A stretch of 64,000 bases of DNA from Harenicola maris (GTDB lineage: Bacteria; Pseudomonadota; Alphaproteobacteria; Rhodobacterales; Rhodobacteraceae). Positions 1-9,398 of the stretch are shown here, one piece after another. Numbering within the stretch: the first letter of the stretch is position 1; each line of letters begins with the position of its first letter. The translations under genes were made by a program, and so were the position numbers. The notes beneath the pieces are model-generated. The model saw only the letters and a list, made by a program, of their open reading frames with translations, made no database searches and was not told the DNA's origin. The stretch spans positions 1 to 64,000 of the forward strand of contig JADQAZ010000004.1 of assembly GCA_018524345.1 (NCBI GenBank), given 5' to 3'.

Positions 1-66
1 GTCAACGTGACCGATGGTGCCGATGTTCACATGCGGCTTGCTGCGTTCAAACTTTTCCTTCGCCAT
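1..66 (-). CDS. tuf: Elongation factor Tu, N-terminal fragment (runs off left edge)
   Basis: Only the first 22 codons are inside the window. They read MAKEKFERSKPHVNIGTIGH followed by VD, the N-terminus of EF-Tu leading into the G1 loop. EF-Tu is the GTPase that brings aminoacyl-tRNA to the ribosome. The ATG (64-66, complement) is preceded by a clear AGGAGG Shine-Dalgarno at 71-76, so the start is secure. The rest of the gene lies to the left. Confidence 0.95.
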   Translation of the reverse strand, partial: MAKEKFERSKPHVNIGTIGHVD

Positions 67-113
67 GATGGCCTCCTATGAGTCTTTGACTGCTACTTGG
101 GAACTATAGTTAC

Positions 114-776
114 TTATTCAATCCGGCTAGGGCAGATCGACGATCCGAAGATATCTAAATCGGATGCGAAGTCTTCCTCGATCAAAGCGCGGACAGAAGC
201 GGAGACGGGTTCATCGACGGATGTGCCCGTGGTTCGGTTGCGGTGCTGAAGGGGCACTTCGGCGCCGGTGCGCGCGAGGACATCGGATGCCATGTCCTCA
301 AGCTGCGAAATATCATAAAGGCCGGCGTAGCGGGCCGGGTCAGTGCCCAGAAAGAAGCTGAGCTTGTGGCTGTGCCGCCGGATCATGGGGGAGGCGGCGC
401 GGTAGCCTTCCAGATTGCGAACAAAGGTTTCAAGGTCCGGCGCGGGGTTCAGGTTTGCGGCCTTGAGGCGGGCCAGAACGCCGGGGCGGTCCATGGTGTT
501 GCGGCGCGCGACCTTGTCGCGGTAGCAGGACACGATGCGGTCCACCGGATGGCGCACTACGGCATAGATGTGGTGATCGGCGATGCGGGGCAGGTCCAGC
601 GCCTCGAAGGGCACGGATTCATAAAGGCCATGCACCGTAAAACGCTCGCCATTCACCGTCATGTTGCGAAAGGCGTAGCCGTTCTCGATCTCGAAAAACA
701 GATGTTTAACGGAGCTACAGGCGCACTTTGGCACGCTGACGTAGGATACTTTTTGCTTCCACAGGTGGACAGGCAT
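114..776 (-). CDS. Sulfotransferase family 2 protein
   Basis: A 220-residue protein with both PAPS-binding signatures of Sulfotransfer_2 enzymes. The 5'-phosphosulfate loop is VPKCACSSVKHLF (residues 15-27) and the 3'-phosphate site is VVRHPVDRIVSCYRDK (73-88), with Arg75 and Ser83. Members transfer sulfate from PAPS to carbohydrates or other acceptors; the acceptor here is unknown. There is no signal peptide or obvious membrane anchor, so it is probably cytosolic. It stands alone between tuf and a protease gene, with no PAPS-synthesis or polysaccharide genes nearby. An isolated gene like this may have been acquired, but its base composition resembles the surroundings. Confidence 0.8.
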   Translation of the reverse strand: MPVHLWKQKVSYVSVPKCACSSVKHLFFEIENGYAFRNMTVNGERFTVHGLYESVPFEALDLPRIADHHIYAVVRHPVDRIVSCYRDKVARRNTMDRPGVLARLKAANLNPAPDLETFVRNLEGYRAASPMIRRHSHKLSFFLGTDPARYAGLYDISQLEDMASDVLARTGAEVPLQHRNRTTGTSVDEPVSASVRALIEEDFASDLDIFGSSICPSRIE

Positions 777-913
777 TCAGAACTCCGGTGCGGCCCTGCA
801 CCCCATACCCATCCGAAGCGGAAATATGGCGGGAACAGGCCCTTTGGCGCGTCGAGTATTCGTTTCGGGTTGGAAAATCAAGTACAAGAAACAGGGCCTT
901 GCGGGGCAGGGCA

Positions 914-2062
914 CTATCCCTCGTCGCTGTCCTCTTCGGATTTGTCGTCGAGGCGGCAAATCGCCTGCAGTGCGGCCCAGTCTTCTTCGTTCAGAACTGG
1001 CTCGAACCCCTCTGCGCCGGTTTCCGCATCGCGGGCGGCTTGGGCGCGGGAGGCAAGGTTGGGGTGCGAGGAAATATACTCCATCACGCCTTCGGTATCG
1101 CCATGCTGGATGCGCAGTTTGTCAAAGAAGGTGGCAAGCCCCTCGGCGGGGATGCCGGAGGCGGCAAGGCGCTCATGGGCAAAGAGGTCTGCGTTCGCCT
1201 CGGCGGCGCGGGTATAGCTTGCCTGCATGACCTGTTCGGAGACCAGAACGATCAAGGCGCCGCCGGTGAAATCCCCCAGCACCATGGAGATCAGGCCAGC
1301 GGAGCCCGCCGCGCGCAGGGTGATGCGCAGGGGGTCGCGGTTGTAGACATGGCCGAGTTCATGGGCCAGCACACCGGCGACTTCCTCTGGCGTGTCGGCG
1401 CGGTCCAGCAGGCCACGCACGATGACGATATGGCCGCCCGGTGCGGCAAAGGCATTGACCATCGGATGGTCGATCACGCGCACGCTCAGGTCATAGGGGA
1501 TGTCGAGGCCCTCGGTCAGGCGGGCGGTCATTTTGGCAAGAGCTTCGTCGCCCTGCGCGGTGGAGCAAAAGCCCGAGCCATCGCTGCTGCCGAGCATGAA
1601 TTCCATCTGCGAGACAACGGTTTCGCCGATCTTTTTCTCGCGCTCGGGCGGGATCACAGTGGCGATGGTATTGGCCAGGCCGGGCAGGATGACAAAGAGC
1701 ATCAGGGCAACCGCCGCCGCCGCCCCGCCGAGCCAGATCAGGATCTTGGGCAGGGTGCCTTTTTTGACATCTGTCCGTTTCAGGAATTTGGCGTGTTCTT
1801 CGAGTATGGCAAGGTCCTCGCCATACTTGATATTGAGGCGGGCCTCATGGTCGCCCGCAAGGCAGATGACAACGCCGTCGTCATAGCCGGGGTCCTTGAT
1901 CATCCGCAGCTCATCCAGTGGCCAGTTGGCCAGAACCGTCCCGTCGACCCCGCCAATGGCGAGGGTCTGGGAGATCGGGTCAATCCGGGCCTGCACCTGA
2001 TAGGCGCCAGCGGTGAGGCCATCAAAGAACCGGCCCGGAAAGGTAAGAAGCTGCTCTGACAT
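914..2062 (-). CDS. M48 family metallopeptidase, membrane anchored
   Basis: The reading frame is open further upstream, but the ATG at 2060-2062 is chosen because the longer version would overlap the preceding gene by 68 bases. The product is 382 residues. An N-terminal soluble domain (about 1-95) precedes one membrane segment (about 106-130). The zinc site HELGH is at 234-238, with a downstream glutamate in RAAEANAD as the likely third ligand. This fits the Oma1/BepA/HtpX-like M48 proteases that remove damaged envelope proteins. The gene starts 10 bases after the DUF898 gene, so the two are probably co-transcribed. Confidence 0.85.
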   Translation of the reverse strand: MSEQLLTFPGRFFDGLTAGAYQVQARIDPISQTLAIGGVDGTVLANWPLDELRMIKDPGYDDGVVICLAGDHEARLNIKYGEDLAILEEHAKFLKRTDVKKGTLPKILIWLGGAAAAVALMLFVILPGLANTIATVIPPEREKKIGETVVSQMEFMLGSSDGSGFCSTAQGDEALAKMTARLTEGLDIPYDLSVRVIDHPMVNAFAAPGGHIVIVRGLLDRADTPEEVAGVLAHELGHVYNRDPLRITLRAAGSAGLISMVLGDFTGGALIVLVSEQVMQASYTRAAEANADLFAHERLAASGIPAEGLATFFDKLRIQHGDTEGVMEYISSHPNLASRAQAARDAETGAEGFEPVLNEEDWAALQAICRLDDKSEEDSDEG

Positions 2063-2072
2063 CAATGCCGCC

Positions 2073-3302
2073 CTAGAAGGCCGCGCCGATATCAAGGGCG
2101 TCGGCAAAGCCTTCTGCGTCCATCTGGTCATCGCCCGCACGCTGGCGGATGGTGTTCAGCTCGGCCGTGTTCAGGGCGGCTGTTTCCTCGACATAGTGGC
2201 GCAGGATGGGCTGTGTGATGAAGACCATCGACAGGGCGCCAGCCAGCAGGAAGAAGGCCACATAGGCCAAAATCGCGATGATCCCGACAGCGAACATCGC
2301 CGTCGGATCAGAGGCGAAATCACCCGAGACCAATGCATCCATCCCGCCGAGCATGCCGATCAGGATACCCCCCAAAGGGATCGCGGCGATGGTCATGATC
2401 AGAGCGACAGCGATGGAGCCGAGGATATAGGTGCCGATGATGTTGCCCGTCCGTGGAAGGGACTGAAAGCGGATGGTCTCGCCCAGAACCTTGGTGGCGG
2501 CGAGGATGCGGTGCGCATGCACGTTGTAGTAGATGCTGCCAAAGAAGAACCAGATATAGGCAACAAACATCAGCACAGCGCCCAGCAACTCTGTGCCGTT
2601 GACCATCAGGGCGATGGCCAGAACAAACATGGCAATGGCGATAAAGATATGTAGCATCGCCTTGTAGAGCATGGTCCAGCGGCCGCCCTGCACGAATTTG
2701 GCGTCGCCATACCATGTGCGGTCGATGCGGTATTTCTCGAGCTTGAAGGTGGCCAGAGGCGTCAGGATGCCAAGGGTAAGCGCGGCCAGAATGTAGTAGC
2801 CCAAAGCGCGGAACATATAGCCGAATGCGCCCTTCTCTGCGGCAAAGCGCACACCGCGCCAGCGGGTGCGCGAGAGCATGTAGCGGCGGCCCCGATATTG
2901 CGCGTAGAAGACCAGCGGCATCAGCGCGATCAGCGGGATATAGACCGCCAGCAAAAGCGCGACCTCGTCCATGGTTTCAAGGCCGGACAGGAAGGAAAGC
3001 CCCGCCGCAAACAGAACCAGTTGCAGTACCCCAAGATAGACCGCCAGAACAACGATCGCGACAAGGAAGCCGAGCAGTTTTTCCAAACCGGTGCCGGTGT
3101 ATTCGAACGGATCGCCGCCCGGCGCGGTGGAGGACCACAGGTAGCGGCGGATGCGGGTTTTGGCCCAGAACCGATAGATCCCGAGGGTGATAATGGTCAA
3201 AAAGCCGGTCAGGAACACAAGCCAGAAGGCCTTGCCGCCCTCGCCCCGATACTCCCCCTGAATACGGTCATCGCGTGGGTCCGTGGAAAAATCTGTCATC
3301 AA
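2073..3302 (-). CDS. DUF898 (YjgN-like) polytopic membrane protein
   Basis: A 409-residue protein with many hydrophobic segments. The N-terminal region (F.LTGFLTIITLGIYRFWAKT at roughly 30-50) is typical of DUF898, and a related LGILTPLATFKLEKYRIDRT stretch recurs mid-protein, so the domain has internally repeated halves. The function of the family is unknown. It probably acts in the inner membrane. It lies directly upstream of an M48 protease, which suggests a joint envelope quality-control role; that is inference. Two consecutive Met codons mark the start and either could be used. Confidence 0.8.
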   Translation of the reverse strand: MMTDFSTDPRDDRIQGEYRGEGGKAFWLVFLTGFLTIITLGIYRFWAKTRIRRYLWSSTAPGGDPFEYTGTGLEKLLGFLVAIVVLAVYLGVLQLVLFAAGLSFLSGLETMDEVALLLAVYIPLIALMPLVFYAQYRGRRYMLSRTRWRGVRFAAEKGAFGYMFRALGYYILAALTLGILTPLATFKLEKYRIDRTWYGDAKFVQGGRWTMLYKAMLHIFIAIAMFVLAIALMVNGTELLGAVLMFVAYIWFFFGSIYYNVHAHRILAATKVLGETIRFQSLPRTGNIIGTYILGSIAVALIMTIAAIPLGGILIGMLGGMDALVSGDFASDPTAMFAVGIIAILAYVAFFLLAGALSMVFITQPILRHYVEETAALNTAELNTIRQRAGDDQMDAEGFADALDIGAAF

Positions 3303-3386
3303 TACTGTCCTGATCCTGCCCGGCTATTGCTGCCGGTGCGTTATAAACCAAAGGATTTTCACCCCAAAATGCTGGGGAAGTTTGTG

Positions 3387-5711
3387 TCAGTTGGTGAATT
3401 TGTTGTCACGCGGAAATCCGCGAGGGGCCATACGCCCTGCCGAAGCGCGCTTTCCTTGCCACTCTGCCAGATCGGTTTCCGTGCGGGTGCGGCCCGCGGG
3501 ATCAAACCAGCTTAGACCCATTTCGAGGGTAAAGGTGGTGGCGTCGCTCATGCCGCCGTCTTTGTAGCGTTGCAGGCGCACACCCTTGCCGCGCGCCATT
3601 TCCGGCAGCTCGTCAAGGCTGAAGACCAGAACCTTGCGGTTCTCTCCCACGACGGCGACGTGATCGCCGGTGATGAACTTACAGACCTTGGCCGTAACGC
3701 CCGGCTTGACCGTCAGGGTTTGCTTGCCCGCGCGGGTTTGGGCAATGGCCTCGTCCGCCGGAAGGATAAACCCGTCGCCCGCCGAGGAAGCCAGCAAGAT
3801 GCGGCTGTCCGGTTGGTGGGTGAAGAGGGTCACGATGTCTGCCTCCTGCGGGAGGTCAACGATCAGGCGCACGGGTTCGCCCATGCCGCGCCCACCCGGC
3901 AGCTGCCCTGCGGGCAGGGTGTAGAACCGGCCATTGGTGCCAAGCAGTAGGATTTTGTCGGTGGTTTCGGCGTGGAAGACAAAGCGCCCCTCGTCACCGT
4001 CTTTGAACTTCAGCTCCTGCTTCAGGTCGATGTGGCCCTTCATGGCGCGGATCCAGCCCATTTTGGAGCAGACCACGGTGATCGGCTCGCGCTCGATCAT
4101 GGCCTCGATCGGGACGTCTTCGATCTGGGTGCCCTCGGCAAAGGTGGAGCGGCGGGCGCCGCCTTCGGAGTTTTTGCCAAAGGCCTTGCGGACCTCTTTA
4201 AGCTCGTCGGCAATGGCGTTCCATTGCACGTCCTCTTGTTCGATCAGGTCTTCGAGCCCTGCGCGTTCCTCCATCAGGGCGGCCTGTTCGCGCAGCAGTT
4301 CCATTTCCTCAAGGCGGCGCAGGGAGCGCAGGCGCATGTTGAGGATCGCCTCGGCCTGTACGTCGGTTAGCTGCGGTATGGCGGTGTCGCGGTCCAGCCC
4401 GGTGAGGGGGGAGACATAGTCGGCCTCGTCCATGGCGCGGGTATGTTCGCGGCCCCAGTCCTCATACATCAGCGCGGCTTTGGGGTCGTCATCATAGCGG
4501 ATGATGTCGATCACGCGGTCAAGGTTGAGGAAGGCGATGATGAAGCCTTCGAGGACCTCGAGCCGGTGGTCGATCTTTTCCAGCCGGAACTGCGAGCGGC
4601 GCAGCAGCACGTCGCGCCGGTGGGCAAGGAAGGCGCCCAGAACCTCGCGCAGAGAGCAGACCTTGGGCGTGCGCCCGTCGATCAGCACGTTCATGTTCAG
4701 GCTGAAGCGGATTTCCAGATCGGTATTCTTGAACAGAACCCCCATCATTACATCGGGGTCAACCGTGCGGCTGCGCGGCTCCAGCACGATGCGGACATCC
4801 TCGGCGCTTTCATCGCGGACATCGGCGAGGATCGGGATTTTCTTGAGCTGGATCAGCTCTGCGATCTTCTCGATCAGTTTGGATTTCTGCACCTGATAGG
4901 GGATCTCGGTGACGACGATCTGCCACTGGCCGCGGCCAAGGTCCTCTGTCTCGTAGCGGCAGCGCAGGCGGAAGGCGCCGCGGCCGGTGCGATAGGATTC
5001 CATGATGCTTTCGGGCGGCTCGACAATCACGCCGCCGGTGGGGAAATCGGGCCCCGGGATATGTTCCAGCAGGGTCTCGTCGCGGGCATTCGGCGCCTTG
5101 ATCAGATGCAGGCAGGCCGAGATCAGCTCGTCGAGGTTATGGGGCGGGATATTCGTGGCCATGCCCACGGCAATGCCGGAGGAGCCATTGGCCAGAAGGT
5201 TGGGCAGGGCGGCGGGCAGGACCTCTGGCTCGGTCAGGCGGCCATCGTAGTTGTCCTGAAAATTGACGGCGTTCTCGTCAAGGCCGCGCAACAGGGCCTC
5301 TGCCACGACGGTCATGCGGGCCTCGGTATATCGGCTGGCCGCAGGGTTATCGCCGTCGATATTGCCAAAGTTCCCTTGGCCATCGACCAGCGGGTAGCGC
5401 ACGGCAAAATCCTGTGCCAGCCGCGCCATGGCGTCATAGATCGCCTGATCGCCGTGGGGGTGGAAATCGCCCATGGTATCGCCCGAGATTTTCGCGGACT
5501 TCAGGAATTTCCCGTCCGAGGACAGGCGCAGGCGGCTCATCGCATAAAGGATGCGGCGGTGCACGGGCTTCAGCCCGTCGCGGGCATCGGGCAGGGCGCG
5601 GTGCATAATGGTAGAGAGCGCATAGGTCAGATACCTGTCGCCGATCGCCCGGCTGAGGGGTTCGGAGACTTCGTGGCTCTTGATCTTGGGGTCTTTGGGC
5701 GTATCTGACAT
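3387..5711 (-). CDS. parC: DNA topoisomerase IV subunit A
   Basis: A 774-residue type IIA topoisomerase A subunit that decatenates daughter chromosomes together with ParE (not in this window). The breakage-reunion domain starts at the N-terminus ([20 protein letters not shown], about 27-46), followed by [10 protein letters not shown] and the catalytic tyrosine Tyr128 in [10 protein letters not shown] coiled-coil tower region (about 440-500) and a C-terminal beta-pinwheel follow. The start MSDTPKDPK (5709-5711) is preferred over a frame 17 codons longer because ParC homologues begin near here, though no strong Shine-Dalgarno is visible. It could be confused with GyrA, but the short C-terminal domain fits ParC. 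Confidence 0.93.
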   Translation of the reverse strand: MSDTPKDPKIKSHEVSEPLSRAIGDRYLTYALSTIMHRALPDARDGLKPVHRRILYAMSRLRLSSDGKFLKSAKISGDTMGDFHPHGDQAIYDAMARLAQDFAVRYPLVDGQGNFGNIDGDNPAASRYTEARMTVVAEALLRGLDENAVNFQDNYDGRLTEPEVLPAALPNLLANGSSGIAVGMATNIPPHNLDELISACLHLIKAPNARDETLLEHIPGPDFPTGGVIVEPPESIMESYRTGRGAFRLRCRYETEDLGRGQWQIVVTEIPYQVQKSKLIEKIAELIQLKKIPILADVRDESAEDVRIVLEPRSRTVDPDVMMGVLFKNTDLEIRFSLNMNVLIDGRTPKVCSLREVLGAFLAHRRDVLLRRSQFRLEKIDHRLEVLEGFIIAFLNLDRVIDIIRYDDDPKAALMYEDWGREHTRAMDEADYVSPLTGLDRDTAIPQLTDVQAEAILNMRLRSLRRLEEMELLREQAALMEERAGLEDLIEQEDVQWNAIADELKEVRKAFGKNSEGGARRSTFAEGTQIEDVPIEAMIEREPITVVCSKMGWIRAMKGHIDLKQELKFKDGDEGRFVFHAETTDKILLLGTNGRFYTLPAGQLPGGRGMGEPVRLIVDLPQEADIVTLFTHQPDSRILLASSAGDGFILPADEAIAQTRAGKQTLTVKPGVTAKVCKFITGDHVAVVGENRKVLVFSLDELPEMARGKGVRLQRYKDGGMSDATTFTLEMGLSWFDPAGRTRTETDLAEWQGKRASAGRMAPRGFPRDNKFTN

Positions 5712-5840
5712 AGATGCTGTGATAGCCGAGCCCATTTCGCAGGTAAAGCGAAAGGGGGGCAAAAGAATGATCCATTCCCCCTTAACCCTCGACTCGAATC
5801 AGGTAAAAGGCGACAAGTATACAGGTCGGAGGTTGTGAAT

Positions 5841-6371
5841 ATGGGTTTTCGTGGTTTGATGAATATGACGCTTGCGCTGCTGGCGTTGATGTTTGGCGCA
5901 ATGGTTGCTGTGGGCGAGGGGCCCCGGGTTGCCTCGGTTGACGAGGAAGATGATCTGGCGGTTCTGGCGCAGGTGCTTGAGGACAATGGCGTGTCCAGCG
6001 GCACGGTTGATCCGGACAAGGCGATGGCCCTGACGGCGACGACCGCCGCGGATGAGGCCGTTGAGGTTGAGGTTGCCCGCGCCACCCTGCCGCTGCTCGA
6101 CACATCCAAGCCTGCCGCAACCGCGACTGAGGCTCAGGTCACGCAGGTCTCCGCCCCGGCTGGCGGTTTGATCACAACGGCTGTTGTTCTGGGCAACCGC
6201 GTTAATGTGCGCAGCGGCCCCTCCACTGGCAACCCTGTCATCACCAAGGTGGTGAAGGGGCAGGAGGTTGAGGTGCTGAGCTATACCGACAATGGCTGGG
6301 CCGAGATTCTGGTGAAGGGCGACATTGGCTTTATGTCCGGTGATTTCCTGCGCGAGAACGCGGACGGGTAG
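5841..6371 (+). CDS. Secreted bacterial SH3-domain protein
   Basis: A 176-residue protein with an N-terminal hydrophobic signal segment (LMNMTLALLALMFGAMVAVG, about 6-25), an acidic low-complexity linker, and a C-terminal bacterial SH3 domain (about 108-170; VLGNRVNVRSGPSTGNPV and GWAEILVKGDIGFMSGDFL). Such domains commonly bind peptidoglycan or help localise envelope proteins. The ATG at 5841 is chosen because GGAGG at 5828-5832 lies at good spacing; a GTG two codons upstream is too close to it. A terminator-like hairpin follows the stop codon. Confidence 0.75.
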   Translation: MGFRGLMNMTLALLALMFGAMVAVGEGPRVASVDEEDDLAVLAQVLEDNGVSSGTVDPDKAMALTATTAADEAVEVEVARATLPLLDTSKPAATATEAQVTQVSAPAGGLITTAVVLGNRVNVRSGPSTGNPVITKVVKGQEVEVLSYTDNGWAEILVKGDIGFMSGDFLRENADG

Positions 6372-6396
6372 ACAGCCTGCCAAGACACTGGCACAG

Positions 6397-6430
6397 AAGG
6401 GGCTTACCGATTGCGGGAGGCCCCTTTTTT
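6397..6430 (+). terminator. Rho-independent terminator overlapping the next gene's leader
   Basis: The arms AAGGGGC (6397-6403) and GCCCCTT (6420-6426) are exact complements with a 16-base loop, followed by a run of T to 6430. It would terminate the SH3 gene. The loop and 3' arm also contain the GGGAGG that is the only good Shine-Dalgarno for the next ATG at 6432. Confidence 0.6.
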
Positions 6431-6431
6431 C

Positions 6432-7259
6432 ATGGCGCAAAAGAGTATTCTTATCACCGGCTGTTCGTCGGGCATCGGCTATGACGTGGCCCATGGGATG
6501 CGGGCGGCGGGATGGCGTGTTTTTGCGGCCTGCCGCAAGGCGGAGGACTGCGCCCGCCTGATGGCGGAGGGGTTCGACAGCCCGCGCATCGACTATACCG
6601 ATGAGGCCAGTATGGACGCAGCCCTCGCCGAGGTTCTGGCCGAAACGGGCGGGACGCTGGATGCCCTGTTCAACAACGGGGCCTATGCCATTCCGGGCGC
6701 GATGGAGGATGTGCCGACCGATGCCTTGCGGGCGATATTCGAGTGCAATGTCTTTGGCTACCATACGCTGACGCGCAAGGTGATCCCGGTGATGCGGGCG
6801 CAGGGGCATGGGCGTATTTTGCAGTGTTCCTCTGTGCTGGGGCTGGTGTCGATGCGGTGGCGCGGTGCCTATGTGACCAGCAAGTTCGCGCTTGAGGGGA
6901 TGACGGATACCCTGCGGATCGAAATGGCCGATACGGGCATTCATGTGGTATTGATCGAGCCGGGGCCGATCACATCCAAGATACGCGAAAACTCGATCCC
7001 CCATTTCGAGCGGTGGATCGATACCAAGGCCTCGCCTCGGGCGGTGCAATATGAGACGCTGACAAAGCGTCTGTATGAATCGACAGGGCCGGACCCCTTC
7101 GAGCTCGCGCCCGATGCCGTGACCAAGAAGGTGCTACATGCGGTCACATCGAAAAACCCGCGGCCAAGGTATTACGTGACAAAGCCGACATACCTAATGG
7201 GCTTTTTGAAACGGATACTTTCGACGCGCCTGCTCGATGCTGTGTTGCGCAAGTCCTGA
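6432..7259 (+). CDS. SDR family NAD(P)-dependent oxidoreductase
   Basis: A 275-residue classical short-chain dehydrogenase. The cofactor motif TGCSSGIG is at 9-16, NNGAYA (the NAG-equivalent) at 81-86, and the catalytic residues are Asn106, Ser133/134, Tyr147 and Lys151 in YVTSK. The substrate is not evident; the C-terminal part resembles SDRs acting on lipids, sterols or retinoid-like compounds. The start MAQKSILITG is supported by alignment to the family, although the ATG sits only two bases past a terminator-like hairpin. It may be followed by the HIG1-type gene 62 bases downstream. Confidence 0.85.
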   Translation: MAQKSILITGCSSGIGYDVAHGMRAAGWRVFAACRKAEDCARLMAEGFDSPRIDYTDEASMDAALAEVLAETGGTLDALFNNGAYAIPGAMEDVPTDALRAIFECNVFGYHTLTRKVIPVMRAQGHGRILQCSSVLGLVSMRWRGAYVTSKFALEGMTDTLRIEMADTGIHVVLIEPGPITSKIRENSIPHFERWIDTKASPRAVQYETLTKRLYESTGPDPFELAPDAVTKKVLHAVTSKNPRPRYYVTKPTYLMGFLKRILSTRLLDAVLRKS

Positions 7260-7321
7260 TCTATGGGGCGGTTATAACAGGGCTGCGGCCCTGTTGCAGA
7301 AACAAGAGGAAGGCGAACGCC

Positions 7322-7528
7322 ATGTTTGAAGATCCCCTGTTGATTGTTGTGATCGCGGCCTGCCTTTTGGTGGTTGTGATCCTGATGCTTGGCCTTGGCG
7401 GCTTTGCCCGTGGTGGCGATTTCAACCGCAAGCATGCCAACCGTTTGATGCGCTACCGGATCGGGGCGCAGGCTGTGGCGATCGGGCTTATCCTTTTCTA
7501 TGTTTTGTGGCGCGGCACGGGGAATTGA
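7322..7528 (+). CDS. HIG1-domain (twin transmembrane) small membrane protein
   Basis: A 68-residue protein with two membrane helices (about 6-27 and 48-63) joined by a basic loop, FNRKHANRLMRYRIGAQ, that matches the conserved loop of hypoxia-induced HIG_1_N proteins. Homologues in eukaryotes and alphaproteobacteria associate with respiratory supercomplexes, so a role with cytochrome oxidase is plausible but unproven here. AGAGGAAGG before the ATG gives a good ribosome site. It ends four bases before the adenosyltransferase gene, so the two form an operon. Confidence 0.75.
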   Translation: MFEDPLLIVVIAACLLVVVILMLGLGGFARGGDFNRKHANRLMRYRIGAQAVAIGLILFYVLWRGTGN

Positions 7529-7532
7529 GACC

Positions 7533-8105
7533 ATGGTTGTATTGAACAAAATCTACACCCGCACCGGCGATGGCGGCGAGACCGCCCTTGGCAACGGGGC
7601 GCGGGTGGCAAAGTTTTCCGCCCGTGTTGCGGCCTATGGCACGGTGGATGAGGTCAACAGCACCGTGGGCATGGCCCGTTTGCACGCCGAGGGGGAGATG
7701 GACGCGGCCTTGGCTATGATCCAGAATGACCTGTTCGATCTGGGCGCGGACCTGTGCCGCCCCGATATGGACAAGGACGCCGAGGCCGAATACCCGCCGC
7801 TGCGCCTTGCCGATGCGCAGGTGGAGCGCCTTGAGGCCGAGATCGATGCGATGACCGACAAGCTGGAACCGCTGCGCAGTTTTATCCTGCCGGGGGGGAC
7901 GCCCCTGGCGGCGCATCTGCATCTGTGCCGCACGGTATCGCGCCGCGCCGAGAGGCTGGCGGTGGAGCTGTCGCAGGCGGAGCCGGTCAATCCGGCGGCT
8001 GTGAAGTTCCTCAACCGTTTGTCGGATTGGTTCTTTGCCGCGGGGCGCATGGCCAATAATGGCGGCAAGGATGATGTGCTTTGGGTGCCGGGGGCGAACC
8101 GCTAG
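7533..8105 (+). CDS. PduO-type cob(I)alamin adenosyltransferase
   Basis: A 190-residue protein of the PduO/ATR family, which transfers the adenosyl group from ATP to cob(I)alamin to make coenzyme B12. The N-terminal ATP site reads IYTRTGDGGETALGNGARV (6-24), and the C-terminal conserved stretch is CRTVSRRAERLAVEL followed by LNRLSDWFFAAGR. Adenosylcobalamin is needed by ethylmalonyl-CoA and methylmalonyl-CoA mutases, which fits the ethylmalonyl-CoA pathway genes elsewhere in the window. The start MVVLNK is used because an upstream extension would overlap the HIG1 gene. Its stop overlaps the convergent VOC gene by two bases. Confidence 0.9.
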   Translation: MVVLNKIYTRTGDGGETALGNGARVAKFSARVAAYGTVDEVNSTVGMARLHAEGEMDAALAMIQNDLFDLGADLCRPDMDKDAEAEYPPLRLADAQVERLEAEIDAMTDKLEPLRSFILPGGTPLAAHLHLCRTVSRRAERLAVELSQAEPVNPAAVKFLNRLSDWFFAAGRMANNGGKDDVLWVPGANR

Positions 8106-8461
8106 GCCGGTTGCCAGAGTTCGATCGGGGTGCCCTCGGGGTCGGCCAGATGGGCGAAGCGGCCGATGCCCTCCATATCCTCCAGCACCTTGACGGTGAT
8201 CCCTGCGGCGCGCAGTTGTGCCACCATGGCGTCCAGATCATCGACGCGGAAATTCAGCATAAAGGCCTTATCGGCGGCGAAGTAATCGGTGTCGCTGGCA
8301 AAGGGGGCAAAGACGGTGGCGCCGCCTTGGGTGATCCATGGCGGGGTATCCGCATCCGTGGGCACGGGGGCCACGCCCAGATGGGTTTCATACCATTTCG
8401 CCAGCCCCGCCGAATCGCCCGCGCGAAAGAAGAAGCCCCCAAATCCCGTAACCTTTTGCAT
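8102..8461 (-). CDS. VOC (glyoxalase/bleomycin-resistance fold) family protein
   Basis: A 119-residue single vicinal-oxygen-chelate domain. The N-terminal half (VTGFGGFFFRAGDSAGLAKW, 4-23) and C-terminal half (NFRVDDLDAMVAQL, then GRFAHLADPEGTPIELWQP) show the paired beta-alpha-beta modules, with Glu in PIELW as a likely metal ligand. The substrate cannot be told from sequence. The start MQKVTGFGG is preferred over a frame 15 codons longer because AGGGGG lies just upstream of it. Convergent with the adenosyltransferase gene. Confidence 0.75.
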   Translation of the reverse strand: MQKVTGFGGFFFRAGDSAGLAKWYETHLGVAPVPTDADTPPWITQGGATVFAPFASDTDYFAADKAFMLNFRVDDLDAMVAQLRAAGITVKVLEDMEGIGRFAHLADPEGTPIELWQPA

Positions 8462-8600
8462 TTTGCCCCCTGAAGTTTCCGATAATGGCATGTCTGTCGC
8501 TAACATTCGAAAACGCGGCGTCCCCGATGCTTTCGGCGTCGATTTTGCTCTGTTTCGCCCGCCATCTTAACGGTAACACATGTGGAGATAATTTGGGACG

Positions 8601-8623
8601 GGTCCGCATTCTGCGGTCCGCAT
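8601..8623. promoter_or_regulatory. Repeat and small hairpin in the etfB leader
   Basis: GGTCCGCAT occurs at 8601-8609 and 8615-8623. The first copy also forms a CCGCA/TGCGG hairpin (8604-8608 with 8612-8616), directly before the AGGAG ribosome site (8626-8630). It could influence etfB translation or be a protein-binding site. No regulator is recognised. Confidence 0.35.
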
Positions 8624-8639
8624 ACAGGAGAGAACGCAG

Positions 8640-9398
8640 ATGAAGGTGCTTGTGCCGGTCAAACGCGTGATCGACTACAACGTGAAAGTCCGGGTTAAAT
8701 CGGACGGTAGCGGTGTCGATCTGGCGAATGTCAAAATGTCGATGAACCCTTTTGACGAAATTGCTGTAGAAGAGGCGATCCGTCTTAAGGAAGCCGGCAA
8801 GGCGGAGGAGGTCGTTGCGGTCTCTATCGGCGTGAAACAGTCGCAAGAAACCCTGCGCACGGCTTTGGCCATGGGTGCGGACCGCGCGATCCTGATCGTT
8901 GCGGCCGATGATGTGCACACCGATATCGAGCCTTTGGCCGTTGCCAAGATCCTGAAGGCCGTGATCGACGAAGAGGCCCCCGGTCTTGTGCTTTGCGGTA
9001 AGCAGGCCATCGACAACGACATGAACGCCACGGGCCAGATGCTTGCGGCGCTGACCGGTTGGTCGCAGGGCACCTTTGCCTCCGAGCTGGATATCGAGGG
9101 CGACAGCGCCACCGTGACCCGCGAGGTGGACGGCGGTTTGCAGACGATCAAGATCAAGATGCCTGCCATCGTGTCGGTTGATCTGCGCCTGAACGAGCCA
9201 CGCTATGCCTCGCTGCCCAACATAATGAAGGCGAAGAAGAAGCCTTTGGACGAGAAGACAGCCGCCGATTACGGCGTGGACACAGCGCCGCGTCTGGAAA
9301 TCGTCAAGACCTCCGAGCCGGAAACCCGCAAGGCGGGCGAGATCGTAGGTTCGGTTGACGAGCTTGTTGCGAAACTCAAAGAAGCGGGGGCTCTCTAA
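8640..9398 (+). CDS. etfB: Electron transfer flavoprotein subunit beta
   Basis: A 252-residue ETF beta subunit. It begins [20 protein letters not shown] and carries the AMP-binding region ([10 protein letters not shown], about 79-88) and the recognition-loop segment [20 protein letters not shown] (about 180-199) that docks acyl-CoA dehydrogenases. ETF collects electrons from acyl-CoA dehydrogenases, including methylsuccinyl-CoA dehydrogenase, and passes them to ETF-quinone oxidoreductase. The stop overlaps the etfA start by one base (TAATG), so the two are translationally coupled. AGGAG precedes the ATG. Confidence 0.95.
   Translation: MKVLVPVKRVIDYNVKVRVKSDGSGVDLANVKMSMNPFDEIAVEEAIRLKEAGKAEEVVAVSIGVKQSQETLRTALAMGADRAILIVAADDVHTDIEPLAVAKILKAVIDEEAPGLVLCGKQAIDNDMNATGQMLAALTGWSQGTFASELDIEGDSATVTREVDGGLQTIKIKMPAIVSVDLRLNEPRYASLPNIMKAKKKPLDEKTAADYGVDTAPRLEIVKTSEPETRKAGEIVGSVDELVAKLKEAGAL

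Noticed and set aside
2063-2140. Longer start for the M48 protease gene
   Set aside because: It would overlap the DUF898 gene by 68 bases; the internal ATG at 2060-2062 follows that gene's stop directly and fits family length.
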